NCBI GenBank assembly: GCA_027575765.1
Contig: JANBPT010000355.1
Span: 1 to 41,997 of the forward strand
Length of the DNA: 41,997 bases
Source of the DNA: Tieghemiomyces parasiticus
Taxonomy: Eukaryota; Kickxellomycota; Dimargaritomycetes; Dimargaritales; Dimargaritaceae
Reading direction: 5' to 3'
The position numbers were made by a program, and so were the translations under genes. The notes under the pieces were generated by a model. It was not told the origin of the DNA, ran no database searches, and saw nothing but the letters and a program-made list of their open reading frames with translations. Shown here one piece after another: positions 21,521-31,198 of the stretch; the first letter of the stretch is position 1, and each line of letters begins with the position of its first letter.

Positions 21521-22594
21521 CTAAACCTTGGCCTTCTGACAAACGTCAATCTTAACGTGCGCCGCCTCGTAGCTGGGTGGGGCCGCGGCCTGGCAGAGCG
21601 TATCCTTGGCCTTACTTCCCTCTACCCGGGTGAAGTCCTCCCCCTCGGCAATGGCGTGGCGAACCCGACGGTTACGTAAGGTGGTGTTAAGGTCGGCAAT
21701 GAGGGCGCACAGGGAAATAAAGATGGCGCAGGTTCCGATACTGGCCGAAAGGGATATGATGAAGAGACGGGTTACCATGGACAGTCCAAACCACCAACCG
21801 TCAAAGCTACCGGCGGTGCTATCGGCCCAGCGGCTAATACGGGACCCGAGGGACTGGGGTGCGACCAACCGAACTGCGGTCTCCGCGGTGCCGGTGTACG
21901 GCATGAGAGTGGTGTAGTCGCCATCCAGGCCGATTTCGTAGACCAGGGTGCTACCCAGGGTAATATCCGTGCCCTCCCGGCGGACGGTGCCATTCGGGGA
22001 CACCCAGAATGTGGGGCCCACGTATACCCACTCGCTGGCGAGGGTACTGTCGGCCTTTTCGACTTGGTCATCTACCACGGCCAGGCGTACCCGGCTCATG
22101 GTCACTAAACCGGCTTCAGGATCGTGCACCTGAACAGCCTCGGCCTCCACCTGGTAATCCTCCCGGTCAAGGTTGGCGAACAGGAGGTCCACCTCATCCA
22201 GGAGTTGGTCGCCCACGATAGAGTGTTCCACGGCCAAACGACTCGACTTGGCCTCCTCGGTGGTCAGCGTCTGGGAATCAACCGTGGTAGCCAGCTGAGC
22301 ATCGACGGGTAGGTAAGGGCCCTCAGGGGCCACGGCCAGGTCCAGCACGAGAAGGGCCTGTCGGGTACCCAGCCAAGCGGAGTGGTGTGTGAAGGCGCCG
22401 TCATGATAGTCCTTGGCCTCCACAGTGTAAATGTCGTCCGTACGCTTCACATTGAGTTGAAAGCGCGGCTTGGAGTCGACGCTCCGGACGGACTCCAATT
22501 CGACTTCAACGCGAGAATAGTCCACTAGCAATTGCTGAGCGGTAGTCGTGCCAGCGGCAACCAGGACAGCCAAGTATAGGGCGGTGACCTTCAT
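21521..22594 (-). CDS. Unrecognised type I membrane protein with PPSY tail
   Basis: Single-exon gene of 357 residues that I cannot assign to a family. Residues 1-19 (MKVTALYLAVLVAAGTTTA) are a signal peptide. A lumenal or extracellular region of about 250 residues follows. It is rich in short beta-like hydrophobic strands and acidic residues, with one N-glycosylation sequon (NGT at 201) and no cysteine. One membrane helix spans about 276-301 (from LFIISLSASIG to SLCALIA). A basic stop-transfer segment (RNRRVRH) precedes a cytoplasmic tail of about 50 residues containing PPSY (339-342), a candidate ligand for WW domains such as those of Rsp5/NEDD4 ubiquitin ligases. I infer an endosomal, vacuolar or cell-surface protein subject to ubiquitin sorting. 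GC-rich codon use and clean topology make it a real gene. Confidence 0.8.
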   Translation of the reverse strand: MKVTALYLAVLVAAGTTTAQQLLVDYSRVEVELESVRSVDSKPRFQLNVKRTDDIYTVEAKDYHDGAFTHHSAWLGTRQALLVLDLAVAPEGPYLPVDAQLATTVDSQTLTTEEAKSSRLAVEHSIVGDQLLDEVDLLFANLDREDYQVEAEAVQVHDPEAGLVTMSRVRLAVVDDQVEKADSTLASEWVYVGPTFWVSPNGTVRREGTDITLGSTLVYEIGLDGDYTTLMPYTGTAETAVRLVAPQSLGSRISRWADSTAGSFDGWWFGLSMVTRLFIISLSASIGTCAIFISLCALIADLNTTLRNRRVRHAIAEGEDFTRVEGSKAKDTLCQAAAPPSYEAAHVKIDVCQKAKV

Positions 22595-24682
22595 AATGAT
22601 TATGCGGGGGAGGTATGGTCTCTGTAAAGCAGGGGCGCAGGCGGAGAGCTGCAGCTAGCGGAGCAGTCTAATCGTCGGGGAGTGTCGAGACGTACGCGCG
22701 CCGACCAAGTAAGGCTAGTGGGTGCCGCTGCCGTCTAAGAGGGGAGAGGGAAAGAGAGAGAGCGAGAGAGGGCGTGGCTGTTGGCCCAAGCTAATGCTTT
22801 TGAATGACAGAGAGAAGAGATTGAGGAAAGGAGAGGGGGAAGGGGGCTACACGCGTTCCAGCCGCTCAATTAGAAGATAGGGAACAGTGGCGTAGGAGAG
22901 AATGGTTGTACAATGTGTGGTGAGAGATGGTGGGTGATAGGGATGGACGCGGAGGGGAGTAGAGCGGCGGGAAGCGTAATAGGATGGAGGGAAAGGGAGG
23001 GGGGGGGGCGACGGTTGGGGGCTATTTATATCACCTAGAGCGGTAGAAGGGGAGGGGAAAAGGCGGTAAATTGGGTGATCGCTTACGATGAGATATCGGG
23101 GGGGGGCAATGTGAATGAAGGAAGGAGGAGCGGCATCAAGGCTGGACGATCAATAATCCGAAGGCCATAATTTAGGACAGCACAAGGTAAAAGGAGACGA
23201 TCCAAAAAAAAGATCGCCATTGATAAGGGACCAACCCTGTCCATTAGACCACTAGGATGCGAGCAGCCGGGTGTCATAAAGAGAATAGGAAGTCAAGGGC
23301 TGGCGAACGAAGCAGTGAAGAGGGCATCGTAATTATTGGAAAGCGGAGCCTGTTTGGTAGGGAGCATTCTATAAAAAAAAACGGCATGAACAGCAAGTCG
23401 TAGAGTGGGGCAGTGATACACACCACAGCGGCTGCTCTATTGGTCAAGAGAATCGCATAGGTATCGTTGAAGCGACTCTGCCGCCAGTCCAGAGGTCCAC
23501 TAAACTGTTGGAGGCTCGCCGGACACTCAATCGGGCTGTTAAAAGACCTATTGAGCGGACAATACAGGGGCGGAGAAAGCGGGAGAGATGCAGTACCCTT
23601 ATCGACATGCCTGCTTCTGGCCTGTCTAGGGACTGATGGTCTATCCCACATGGATATCGAACAGGTCAGAGGGAAGGTGGGGCGGGCGGGTAGTCGAGGC
23701 GACTGAATAGTGGGGGGGGGGGCACGGCCGGCGGAGGAGCCAGCGTTAGCGAACATGTCACAAAGAGACCCGGCGTCGTCCGAGCCACCGACTCCGTCCG
23801 CTCAAGGCCCCTGACCCGGCCGTCGCGTCATTTGGTGCGTGAAGGGGGGGGGGGGAGTGAGGGCCCGGCACAGACCCCGTGTCGTATAAACCCATTGTAG
23901 CCGTGGTTAGATGATGATGAACAAGGGAGGTTTCCCGGTCAACCCACCGCCCCCATTAATTAGCAATCTTCACGACGACCGCTGGCTGGCAACTCGTCGT
24001 CTTGGGGAGAGGTGGGGTTGGCGGCGAGTCCGGTCTATCCTTTGGTCAGCTTGCGCAGAGGGAAAGGGGCAGGTGAAGAAAAAGACAGAGGAAGGACCAG
24101 GTGCAATTGCGATTCCCTTTGTCGGATGGGGGCCACTTTGGACGCCTGCCGCATGAATTCTCCGCTCGGCCAAGGGGCCCGCGTGGCTCCGGGCCCTGTA
24201 CAACCGACCACCACTTGACCTACCGGGATGGTAATGACCTAAGGCAGCCATGGCTGGCGCCTCCTTGTGTATAATCCAATCATGCAGTGCCCCTACTTCC
24301 CCTCCCCCTCCTCGATGATAATAATGATCAACCGATTCACTTCGAATCGACCGTATCGATCACTTAGGATCCAGGCTATTTCCAAGCTGCAAGCAAAACC
24401 GTCCAAGCTAAGGCTGTACGTAAAACGAACGAGGATATATCTAACCCTCACACCTCTCGAGAATAACACCAAATTGACGGTGATAATTGTTTGGCAGAAA
24501 GGCAACGGAGAAACGGCCAATGAGCAATAGTGTCACCAAACGGGGTGGGGATCACTATTCACCAACTAGTTGATACTTCTACCCGAACCGCCCAATTAGC
24601 GATCACGAGAAAGCAATCCCCAGCCTTCCCAAAGAACAAGTAACGGCAGACGCTCCCCGCGAGAACCTAGAGACCCCTCCCC
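22595..24682. other. Divergent intergenic region rich in G tracts
   Basis: It separates the minus-strand membrane-protein gene from the plus-strand peptide ORF. The part next to 22594 is pyrimidine-rich on the minus strand (a run of CTCTCT) and is probably a 5' leader. G runs of 9-12 lie at 22999-23008, 23098-23106, 23712-23722 and 23844-23855. A minus-strand frame at 23756-23274 crosses one of these runs and is not considered coding. Confidence 0.45.
23023..23030 (-). promoter_or_regulatory. TATA-like box upstream of membrane-protein gene
   Basis: On the minus strand this reads TATAAATA, about 430 bases before the ATG at 22594. The CT-rich leader in between is consistent with a long 5' UTR. 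Confidence 0.3.
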
Positions 24683-24688
24683 TATAAA
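24683..24688 (+). promoter_or_regulatory. TATA box before peptide ORF
   Basis: TATAAA in a GC-rich setting, 68 bases before the ATG at 24751. This is a convincing core-promoter spacing for a short leader. Confidence 0.45.
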
Positions 24689-24750
24689 GGCGGCTTCCCA
24701 CCACACCCCGGGCTGGCACCCTACTACCAGAATTCATCCATCATTTACGT

Positions 24751-24885
24751 ATGTTTATTTTGTTTGCTTGTTTGATCGTCCCACTCGGCTCAACCCTTGC
24801 CGCCCAACTCGGTGTCAGCGGCCACAATATCAACCAAACCTTACACAATGGGCGGCGAAGACTGACGGGCCGGTGGAGATATTAG
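24751..24885 (+). CDS. Putative 44-residue secreted peptide
   Basis: A short ORF with no known family. The first 18 residues (MFILFACLIVPLGSTLAA) read as a textbook signal peptide with an AxA-like cleavage context. The 26-residue remainder begins QLGVSGHNINQT, contains one N-glycosylation sequon (NQT, 28-30) and a tribasic RRR (35-37), and ends in TGRWRY. It has no cysteine after the signal region. A TATAAA box lies 68 bases upstream. It could be a processed signalling or antimicrobial-type peptide, or a chance ORF. Position after a good promoter and signal-peptide quality are the only evidence. Confidence 0.35.
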   Translation: MFILFACLIVPLGSTLAAQLGVSGHNINQTLHNGRRRLTGRWRY

Positions 24886-26449
24886 GTGTAATGAATTACA
24901 GCAGCTCTCTCAACCTGGACTAAGGGTCCAGTAGGTGTGTTCGTTGGGGGGGTGAATTATCATCTAGGGAAGCAAGGAGAGAGGGGATACGAACCCACCC
25001 GATCCCTTGGGGTAGGAGTAATCGTGCTTTGAGAAATATGGAGAACTAAGATGTGATAGTAAATCTTAATTAGTACCAGCGTGGTGCCGTATATAAGGCA
25101 CAGACCGGTGCCCTGGCCTTGTCGGTAGAGCGCTAGTAGAGAGAGTAGTGGGATCGTAGGGAAGCGTTAGGAAGTATGGCAAGCGTCGTTCGAAAAGGGG
25201 AGAAGGCCTAGATGGCTGTGGTAAGACGTGGAGGTGGTGAAATTGGTTACTGTCCTGGTCTGATGCATGGGTAGCTGGTCGGAGGCGTAACGAGGTCGTT
25301 TGGTGACTTTCTCTCAGTGCATCTTGGTATGGGCTCGTTTAGGGCGACCACTTCCCTTGACAGGACTTAAAATTACCATCGATCGGTATCCCCGTAGACC
25401 AGGCTTAGCCAAGTTTGCTCTGTTCAGAGGCGAGGCCACGAAGTGTGACTACGTGAGTACTGATGAGCAAAAGGGGAAGAAGAGTAGTCATTTCCAAAGT
25501 AGACACGCGTTGAGCTTCTCAGGGAGACAAATGCGTCAGTAAAGCTTTTCAAAGGTAAGCGGCGGACTAGTGCTTAGCTTAGGCTACTACCGACCGGTGG
25601 ATCAATATCTTGAATGAGAAACGGAGGTGGGTATCAAGCAGCCAGCCATCCGCTTCAAAGCCCACAGTAAATGGTATTAGCGTCACCAACCTTTACTATA
25701 AGAGTGGCAAAGTAATAGTTTTTAATTCATGGGCCTCAAGGTTTCTGAGACTAGAGTGCTAGCTAGTGGCGCCAAGGTATTCAATTTCTGTCAGCGTTTA
25801 GTTTGGTCAGGATTGACAGGCTTTAGCTGTGTGGATTTTCACTTTTCCCATCGCTCCATTGCTCCATAGCTATCGCCTCCCCCATAGCTGCCCGTTAGTA
25901 TCCGTGATCGACAGGAATAGGCGTTGGGATACGCAGATTCTCCCTATGCTGACCACTGTGACTGTTCTGAGGGTCCAGCTTGACATGTGAGATTAAAGGG
26001 CATCGCAAGTTGAAACTAGGGCGTTGAGGTGTCCCCAGCTATCAGTTTGCCTAGGCGTGATGTTCGGGGTACTGTCTATGAATGGCCCCTCCCCTCCTCT
26101 CCCTGACTCGTCCGACCGATTAATCCAGGAATACTGAGGCTAAAATGTTTACTGGTCTGGATAGCTCCGGCTACTAAGGAACTGGTGGAGGTAAGTGTAT
26201 ACGCGCTCAAGGCGTCGCTATGATCGACTGATGAAGTCTTTGGCAAGATACAAGGCGACGGTCTGGCCCGCTATAGGGTAATCCCCTCCCTTCACTCGCA
26301 AGCTCAGCCGCGATCCAGCTCAGCTCGCAAGAAAAAAAAAAGAGAGGGGGGGGTGTGGAGTAGGGGGCTCTAGCAAACGCCATGACCAGATATATTAAAT
26401 TGAGGGAAGCGCCTAACTCCAAGCCGCCCCCACAGGTTCTTCGTTTGCC
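24886..26449. other. Intergenic, peptide ORF to oxidoreductase 3' end
   Basis: No supported gene. GTGCC-GTATATAA-GGCAC at about 25083-25101 is a TATA-like sequence inside a 5-bp inverted repeat. There is a purine tract with G8 at 26346-26353. Short frames have no domain. Confidence 0.4.
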
Positions 26450-29284
26450 TCACTCATCGCCAATGGTCAAGACAACCTTGCCCATGTTGTGGTTGCCCTC
26501 CATGTAACGGTGGGCCTCGGCGACTTGTTTCCAAGAAAACACCTTGTCGACCACGACCTTAAAGTCCCCGCTGACGATCTTAGGCATTACGTGCTTCTCA
26601 ACTGCCTCAGCCAGATGTTGCTGGTATTCTACGGATCGCGAGCGTAGGGTCGATCCTTGGATCTATATGTAACGCGTTGAACGAACATAAGGAGCGGCAG
26701 ATTTAGAGACAGGTCAGTGTCAATGTGATTATCGAGAAGGGAGGGGAGGACTGATACGAGGCGTTATACCCGTGGCGACCTTTGGTCAGAGAGCCAGGTG
26801 GGGAAGAATGATGGCCAGAAACGACCCCTCTGCTTCGGACCAACACCAGTCCGGGCTTCAGCGAGCAGCCAAGCGTGGAGAATGGCGTTGACATACCGTG
26901 AGACGCTTGAACAGGATAGGCCCGATATTGGCCTTTTCCAGTTGGACACCTGTGTCGTTATCAAGTCAAGAAGGGCGGTAAAGGAAGCACAGAAGTCGAC
27001 ATGCAAGCGGAAGGATTAGTCTGGTAACCCAAGGTCCGAGAAGAGGGACAGGCGTAGTTGGGACAGTCGTCCAGCTGGCAATTTCTTGCTCTGCTATTGG
27101 ATACAGCAGAAGCAGAACCAGGCACTGTACCTACCGGAGAGGAAACCAAGGAGGACCATGTGGCCGTCAAGGGCTAGGCTGTCCAAGTTCCTCTGCCAGT
27201 AGCTGGCGCCAATGTAGTCCACGAGCACGTCCACGCCGCGACCGTCGGTCTCGCGCTTGATCTGGGGGGGGGTGAATAACGCGGCGTCATTCGGAAAGAA
27301 AATAGACGGTTAGAGAATGGTACTGCATAGCTGGCTAGTAAAACCCTGGGCAATAACGCGACCTGTCACCAAATACGGTTGAGAACAGTGACCAGCGAGA
27401 CAATATTCGTCATGTTACGAGAAACCGTGAGGATTATGGCGTAAAATCGTTGCACCAACCTACCACTTCGGCAAAGTCTGCCTCCTTGTAGTTGATTGTG
27501 TGGGTGGCGCCTAGGCTGCGACAGTGCTCTAGCTTTTTGTCGCTCCCGGCCGTGGTGAAAATCCGGCGCCTGCAGTGCTTGCACGTAGGGATATGTAAAT
27601 AAATAGATATATATATACTATCGTTACCATGGGCGAGGTCGGGAGACCAGCAAGTAATGGCCCGGGGTACCTGCATAGTTACTAGTGCGACCCAGTGACG
27701 GCAATATCAGGGTGCCCTGCACCTCGAGGCCACTAGTGCCATGCGAGTATGATATCTGAGGGGTCTCGCCACTTACGCTCCGACCAAACAGGCGATCTGA
27801 ATCGCAGCCGTGCTCACGCCGCTGGCGCCGGCATGAATGAGGATGTCCTGGCCTGTATCCCGTACATGATATCATTTGTGAAACAGACTACCGGTTAGGC
27901 CCGGATTCCTCCGTGACGCCATTCGCCTCCGGCCATGCCCTGGAGTTGAATAGGACCGAGTTGCATACTATTTCAGATAGACTTGCCCTTCTGTAACTTG
28001 GAAATATGTTTGACCGCCTGCCAGGCCGTGATGCATGCCTGTGTCGAAACCGTGGGCCACGGCAGGGGGAGGGGAATGGCGGGATAAATGGGTAGAAGAG
28101 TAAGCTACGGTTTACGTACGTAACGCGACCGCGGGGTGCGCCCTACCCTGCCATGTCGTTTCCGTGGTGGTACACCTACCTCAGGAATGGCCGCGGCCAC
28201 TTCGAACGTGATGCCTTCAGGAATGTGCATTGCCATGCGCGCATCGATGACAGCGAACTGGTGCGGTAAGGTGTTCATGCCATGTTCAAGTTCACATAGC
28301 GGTGATTAATACTTAAGAAGAGTACACAGTGCTCATTCAATCGTAGGCGCCTCTGCTATGTTTAAAGGCTGGTGATACTTACTTCGGCGTAGGCACCGCC
28401 GTACATGAGACCGAAGACGTGGTCGCCCACTCGGAACGACGTGACTGGAATTATTGGACGGTTAAGTATGAATATGTATGGTGGGGGAAAAGGGCGTTAT
28501 AGCTGTCTATTGGTGTACTCAACGCTGGATTATCACGCAAATGTGGACGGCAAGCGCGGTAGCGCCAGCGGTTTCGGCTAGTTCAGCTGCCGATTATTCT
28601 CAACGACTTACCATCCGTGCCGACACTCTCGACGACACCCGACATCTCAACGCCTAGGATTTGGCTAGCGCCCGCGGGCACTGGATAGCGGCCCTCGCGC
28701 TGCACGATATCCATACGGTTGACGCCGATGGCCTTGATCTAATAGGCATAATTTTCATACAAAATAAATTGGATTCGTTGAGCCCAGTATCCATCACTAG
28801 TTTTCTTGATCCCATCACTGGTTATCTTGCTCAGGCCAGTTATTTCCTCGGGCTACTCCCTGGGCAGTTCCCGAGCGGTAGGGGAGTAAGATCCGCGAAT
28901 GTAAACTGGCAGTGTTGGCCGACGCAGCTACTTACTTTGACGAGAATCTCGGCGGGCTTGGGCTCTGGTTTACCCACCTGGCCAAAGGTTAACTGGGAGC
29001 TGTCGCCTATAAGGACGGAACTTGTACATCGTAGTGATTAGAGGCGCCACAAACGACAAGCACTAACGATACCACGCTAGAACTACGACTCTTTCATGCT
29101 TTGAGTGGGCACCTCCTGCCCGTGACGCGCACCAATAGCGGAAGCCTCAGGTGATAGCGACGTGGCCACCGGGACGAAACCGCCCCGCTGGCCTAGCGTT
29201 TCGCTCGCCGACGTATCAAGCCTACACATTTGTAAACCTGTTGGCGAATGACCTACCTGGCTGCTTAACGAGAACGGCCTGCAT
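26450..29284 (-). CDS. Quinone oxidoreductase, TP53I3 (PIG3)-like MDR family
   Basis: NADPH-dependent quinone oxidoreductase of the zinc-free MDR superfamily. Eleven exons on the minus strand: 29284-29257, 29006-28936, 28738-28612, 28444-28383, 28257-28180, 28038-27987, 27852-27777, 27569-27464, 27261-27135, 26949-26897, 26662-26450. They total 993 nt, 330 residues, with every phase consistent. Landmarks are [46 protein letters not shown], and the cofactor loop [13 protein letters not shown] (146-158), where the usual second Gly is Ser. Further on are [43 protein letters not shown] and the C-terminal [11 protein letters not shown]. The intron after exon 6 starts with GC (GCAAGT) rather than GT. 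The polypyrimidine tract before exon 9 is nine Cs. Divergent from the TMBIM gene. Confidence 0.92.
27853..27986 (-). other. GC-AG intron in oxidoreductase gene
   Basis: The donor reads AAGG|GCAAGT and the acceptor ATACAG. Using GC as the donor joins LQKG to QDILIHAG in frame, which is the conserved MDR sequence. No GT donor nearby gives the same protein. Confidence 0.75.
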
Positions 29285-30355
29285 GGTATCTTTGTGGGAA
29301 TGTGACTTGGGGATTAGGAATGTTGAAGTGTCAAGTTGTAATGGACGGGGCAAATGCGGTTGACGTAGGGGAGAGTGATCAGCTTATTAAGTCATCCTTG
29401 GCCCCGTTGCCGGTGTCTCAGAGGGTGGAGAGTTTGGTTGAGGGCACAGCCAAGCCAGTCACAGCGGGCCTGGGAGACTGAGACGGTCGATAACCCTGCT
29501 AACTCGGCATCCCCCACGTCACTGGGACTGCTTTGTCAGCAACCAATGGGCACTCCATCCCGCTGATTCGACGGCCATACGCGGAGTAGTCCGCTCCCCC
29601 TTCCTCCCGTAGTGTGGTAGTGTCCAGCAGGGGGCGGGGCTCCATTAGCTAGGTTCGCATAGTTGCTGGCCTTGGTAATGAGAACGGATATAGAGGCCTG
29701 CTTGCCTGGCAGCTGGCCTTGAGCAGATGACTGCTGAGTTCCACTGTGGCATTGTGTCCCCCCTGTCGGCGAACACGTACACGGCTTTGGTACGTTTGTA
29801 TACCAGCAGAACCGTACCGCCCACTGATAACTCAGCCTTAGATGTCCCGCTCCCAAGCATAAGGCTTGACCGCTTGGGCCTTTGCGGGCCTACCAAGGGG
29901 CTGCGCATGTGCGCCGCTCGCCTCGATTTTGCCCACGCTCACCTCCCCCCGTGAAAGACGTAGTCACACGACTTTGGGGCGTTTGATTTCGAAGCCGCAG
30001 CCCTTCGGGACTCGTCCAATCGGGAGGCGCCCCGGATACCCACTGTCGTCATGCCAGCGGATTTGGGCCGGTCCGGGTCCCGAGCCTGTAGTTTCTTTCC
30101 ATCCTCCCTCTGGGAAACATCAGGGGAGTGGGAGAGGAAGCGAGGCAGTGTGGCTGGTGGGGGGGGGCAAAGAGAAGCTTGGCATGGCCGGTTATGGGAG
30201 GGTTGTACTTTCCAATGCGTTCGAAATAACCTACCATCACTATCCTGCTCACCCATTTCCTTACGCTCCTCTCTGGCTTCCTTTTCATAGCGACCCTTTC
30301 GTATTCCGTCCACAATACTACCGCCTTATTAACTCCACACCATCACTACAGCACC
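29285..30355. promoter_or_regulatory. Divergent region, oxidoreductase / TMBIM
   Basis: A 1.07-kb region between two divergent starts. It has G9 at 30159-30167 and a pyrimidine-rich leader before 30356. Long overlapping frames at 29536-30363 occur on both strands without domains and are judged to be GC-driven noise. No sharp TATA box is seen. Confidence 0.4.
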
Positions 30356-31198
30356 ATGGGTAAGGTCACCATGCCCACCCCGGGCGACAACAGCCCCTAC
30401 CCGGCCGCACCCCCGGCTTACCAGGCCCCTGCGGCTTCGTCCTCGGCGGGAGGCGGTGCTCACCGCTACCAGGCCATTCCGGAAGCTGACACGAACCCCA
30501 CAGGCGGGGATGACGACCTACCTGACGACTTTAAGTATGGCACCACCGTCAGCCAGTGCGATGTGGATATTCGCCACGCCTTCATCCGCAAGGTATATTC
30601 CATCCTCACTGCCCAGCTCCTGGCCACCACGGGCATGGGTATTCTCTTTATGTTCAACCAGACCGTCAATACCTGGGCCCTGCAAAATGTGTGGTCGCTC
30701 TATGTGTCGGCCTTCGGTTCCCTGGGCGCTCTGCTGGGCCTACTCTGGAAGCGACGCTCTTACCCAGCCAATTTTGTGTGGCTAAGCGGGTTCACGCTGC
30801 TCGAGGCCTACAGTATCGGGTTTGTGGTCAGCCTGTACGATACCACGCTGGTGCTGCAGGCCCTGCTCATCACCCTGGGCCTGTTTACCATCCTGACCCT
30901 CTTTACCTTCCAATCCAAGTTTGACTTTAGCCGCCTGGGCTCCATCCTGTTCTTCGCACTAATGGGAGTACTGTTGGTCGGCCTAGTCCAGATCTTTTTG
31001 CCCTTCAACCGCACCTTCGACCTGATCATGGCTGTGCTCACCGCCGTCATTTTCAGTGGCTACGTGCTTTACGATACTCATAATATCATCCACCGCCTAT
31101 CCCCCGAGGAGTACATTGTGGCCGCCGTCGACCTATACCTCGACATTATCAACTTGTTTTTGGCCATCCTGCGCATCCTGTCTAACTCCCGTGACTAG
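30356..31198 (+). CDS. BXI1: Bax inhibitor-1 / TMBIM (Lifeguard) family protein
   Basis: Seven-helix membrane protein of the TMBIM/BI-1 family, acting in ER, Golgi or vacuole membranes as a calcium-leak and cell-death or stress modulator; yeast BXI1/Ybh3 is the likely counterpart. Single exon, 280 residues. The N-terminal 50 residues are Pro/Ala/Gly-rich and contain PPAY, as Lifeguard proteins do. The conserved entry motif DIRHAFIRKVYSILTAQLL follows. Then come the membrane helices, GYVLYDTHNII (with the Asp that serves as pH sensor in the family) and the final AVDLYLDIINLFLAILRIL segment. The ATG at 30356 was chosen because it starts the continuous frame; a second in-frame ATG lies 15 bases on. 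Divergent from the quinone oxidoreductase. Confidence 0.94.
   Translation: MGKVTMPTPGDNSPYPAAPPAYQAPAASSSAGGGAHRYQAIPEADTNPTGGDDDLPDDFKYGTTVSQCDVDIRHAFIRKVYSILTAQLLATTGMGILFMFNQTVNTWALQNVWSLYVSAFGSLGALLGLLWKRRSYPANFVWLSGFTLLEAYSIGFVVSLYDTTLVLQALLITLGLFTILTLFTFQSKFDFSRLGSILFFALMGVLLVGLVQIFLPFNRTFDLIMAVLTAVIFSGYVLYDTHNIIHRLSPEEYIVAAVDLYLDIINLFLAILRILSNSRD

Noticed and set aside
23274..23756. 160-residue minus-strand frame
   Set aside because: Its N-terminus crosses an 11-base homopolymer and the product is compositionally odd, with no motif.
24985..25015. T-arm-like sequence (rc of GATACGAACCCA) suggesting a tRNA on the minus strand
   Set aside because: The conserved A58 is missing, and no acceptor stem, D-arm or anticodon arm can be folded around it.
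29536..30363. Several overlapping frames on both strands between the oxidoreductase and TMBIM genes
   Set aside because: GC-rich divergent promoter DNA; frames contradict one another and show no domain.
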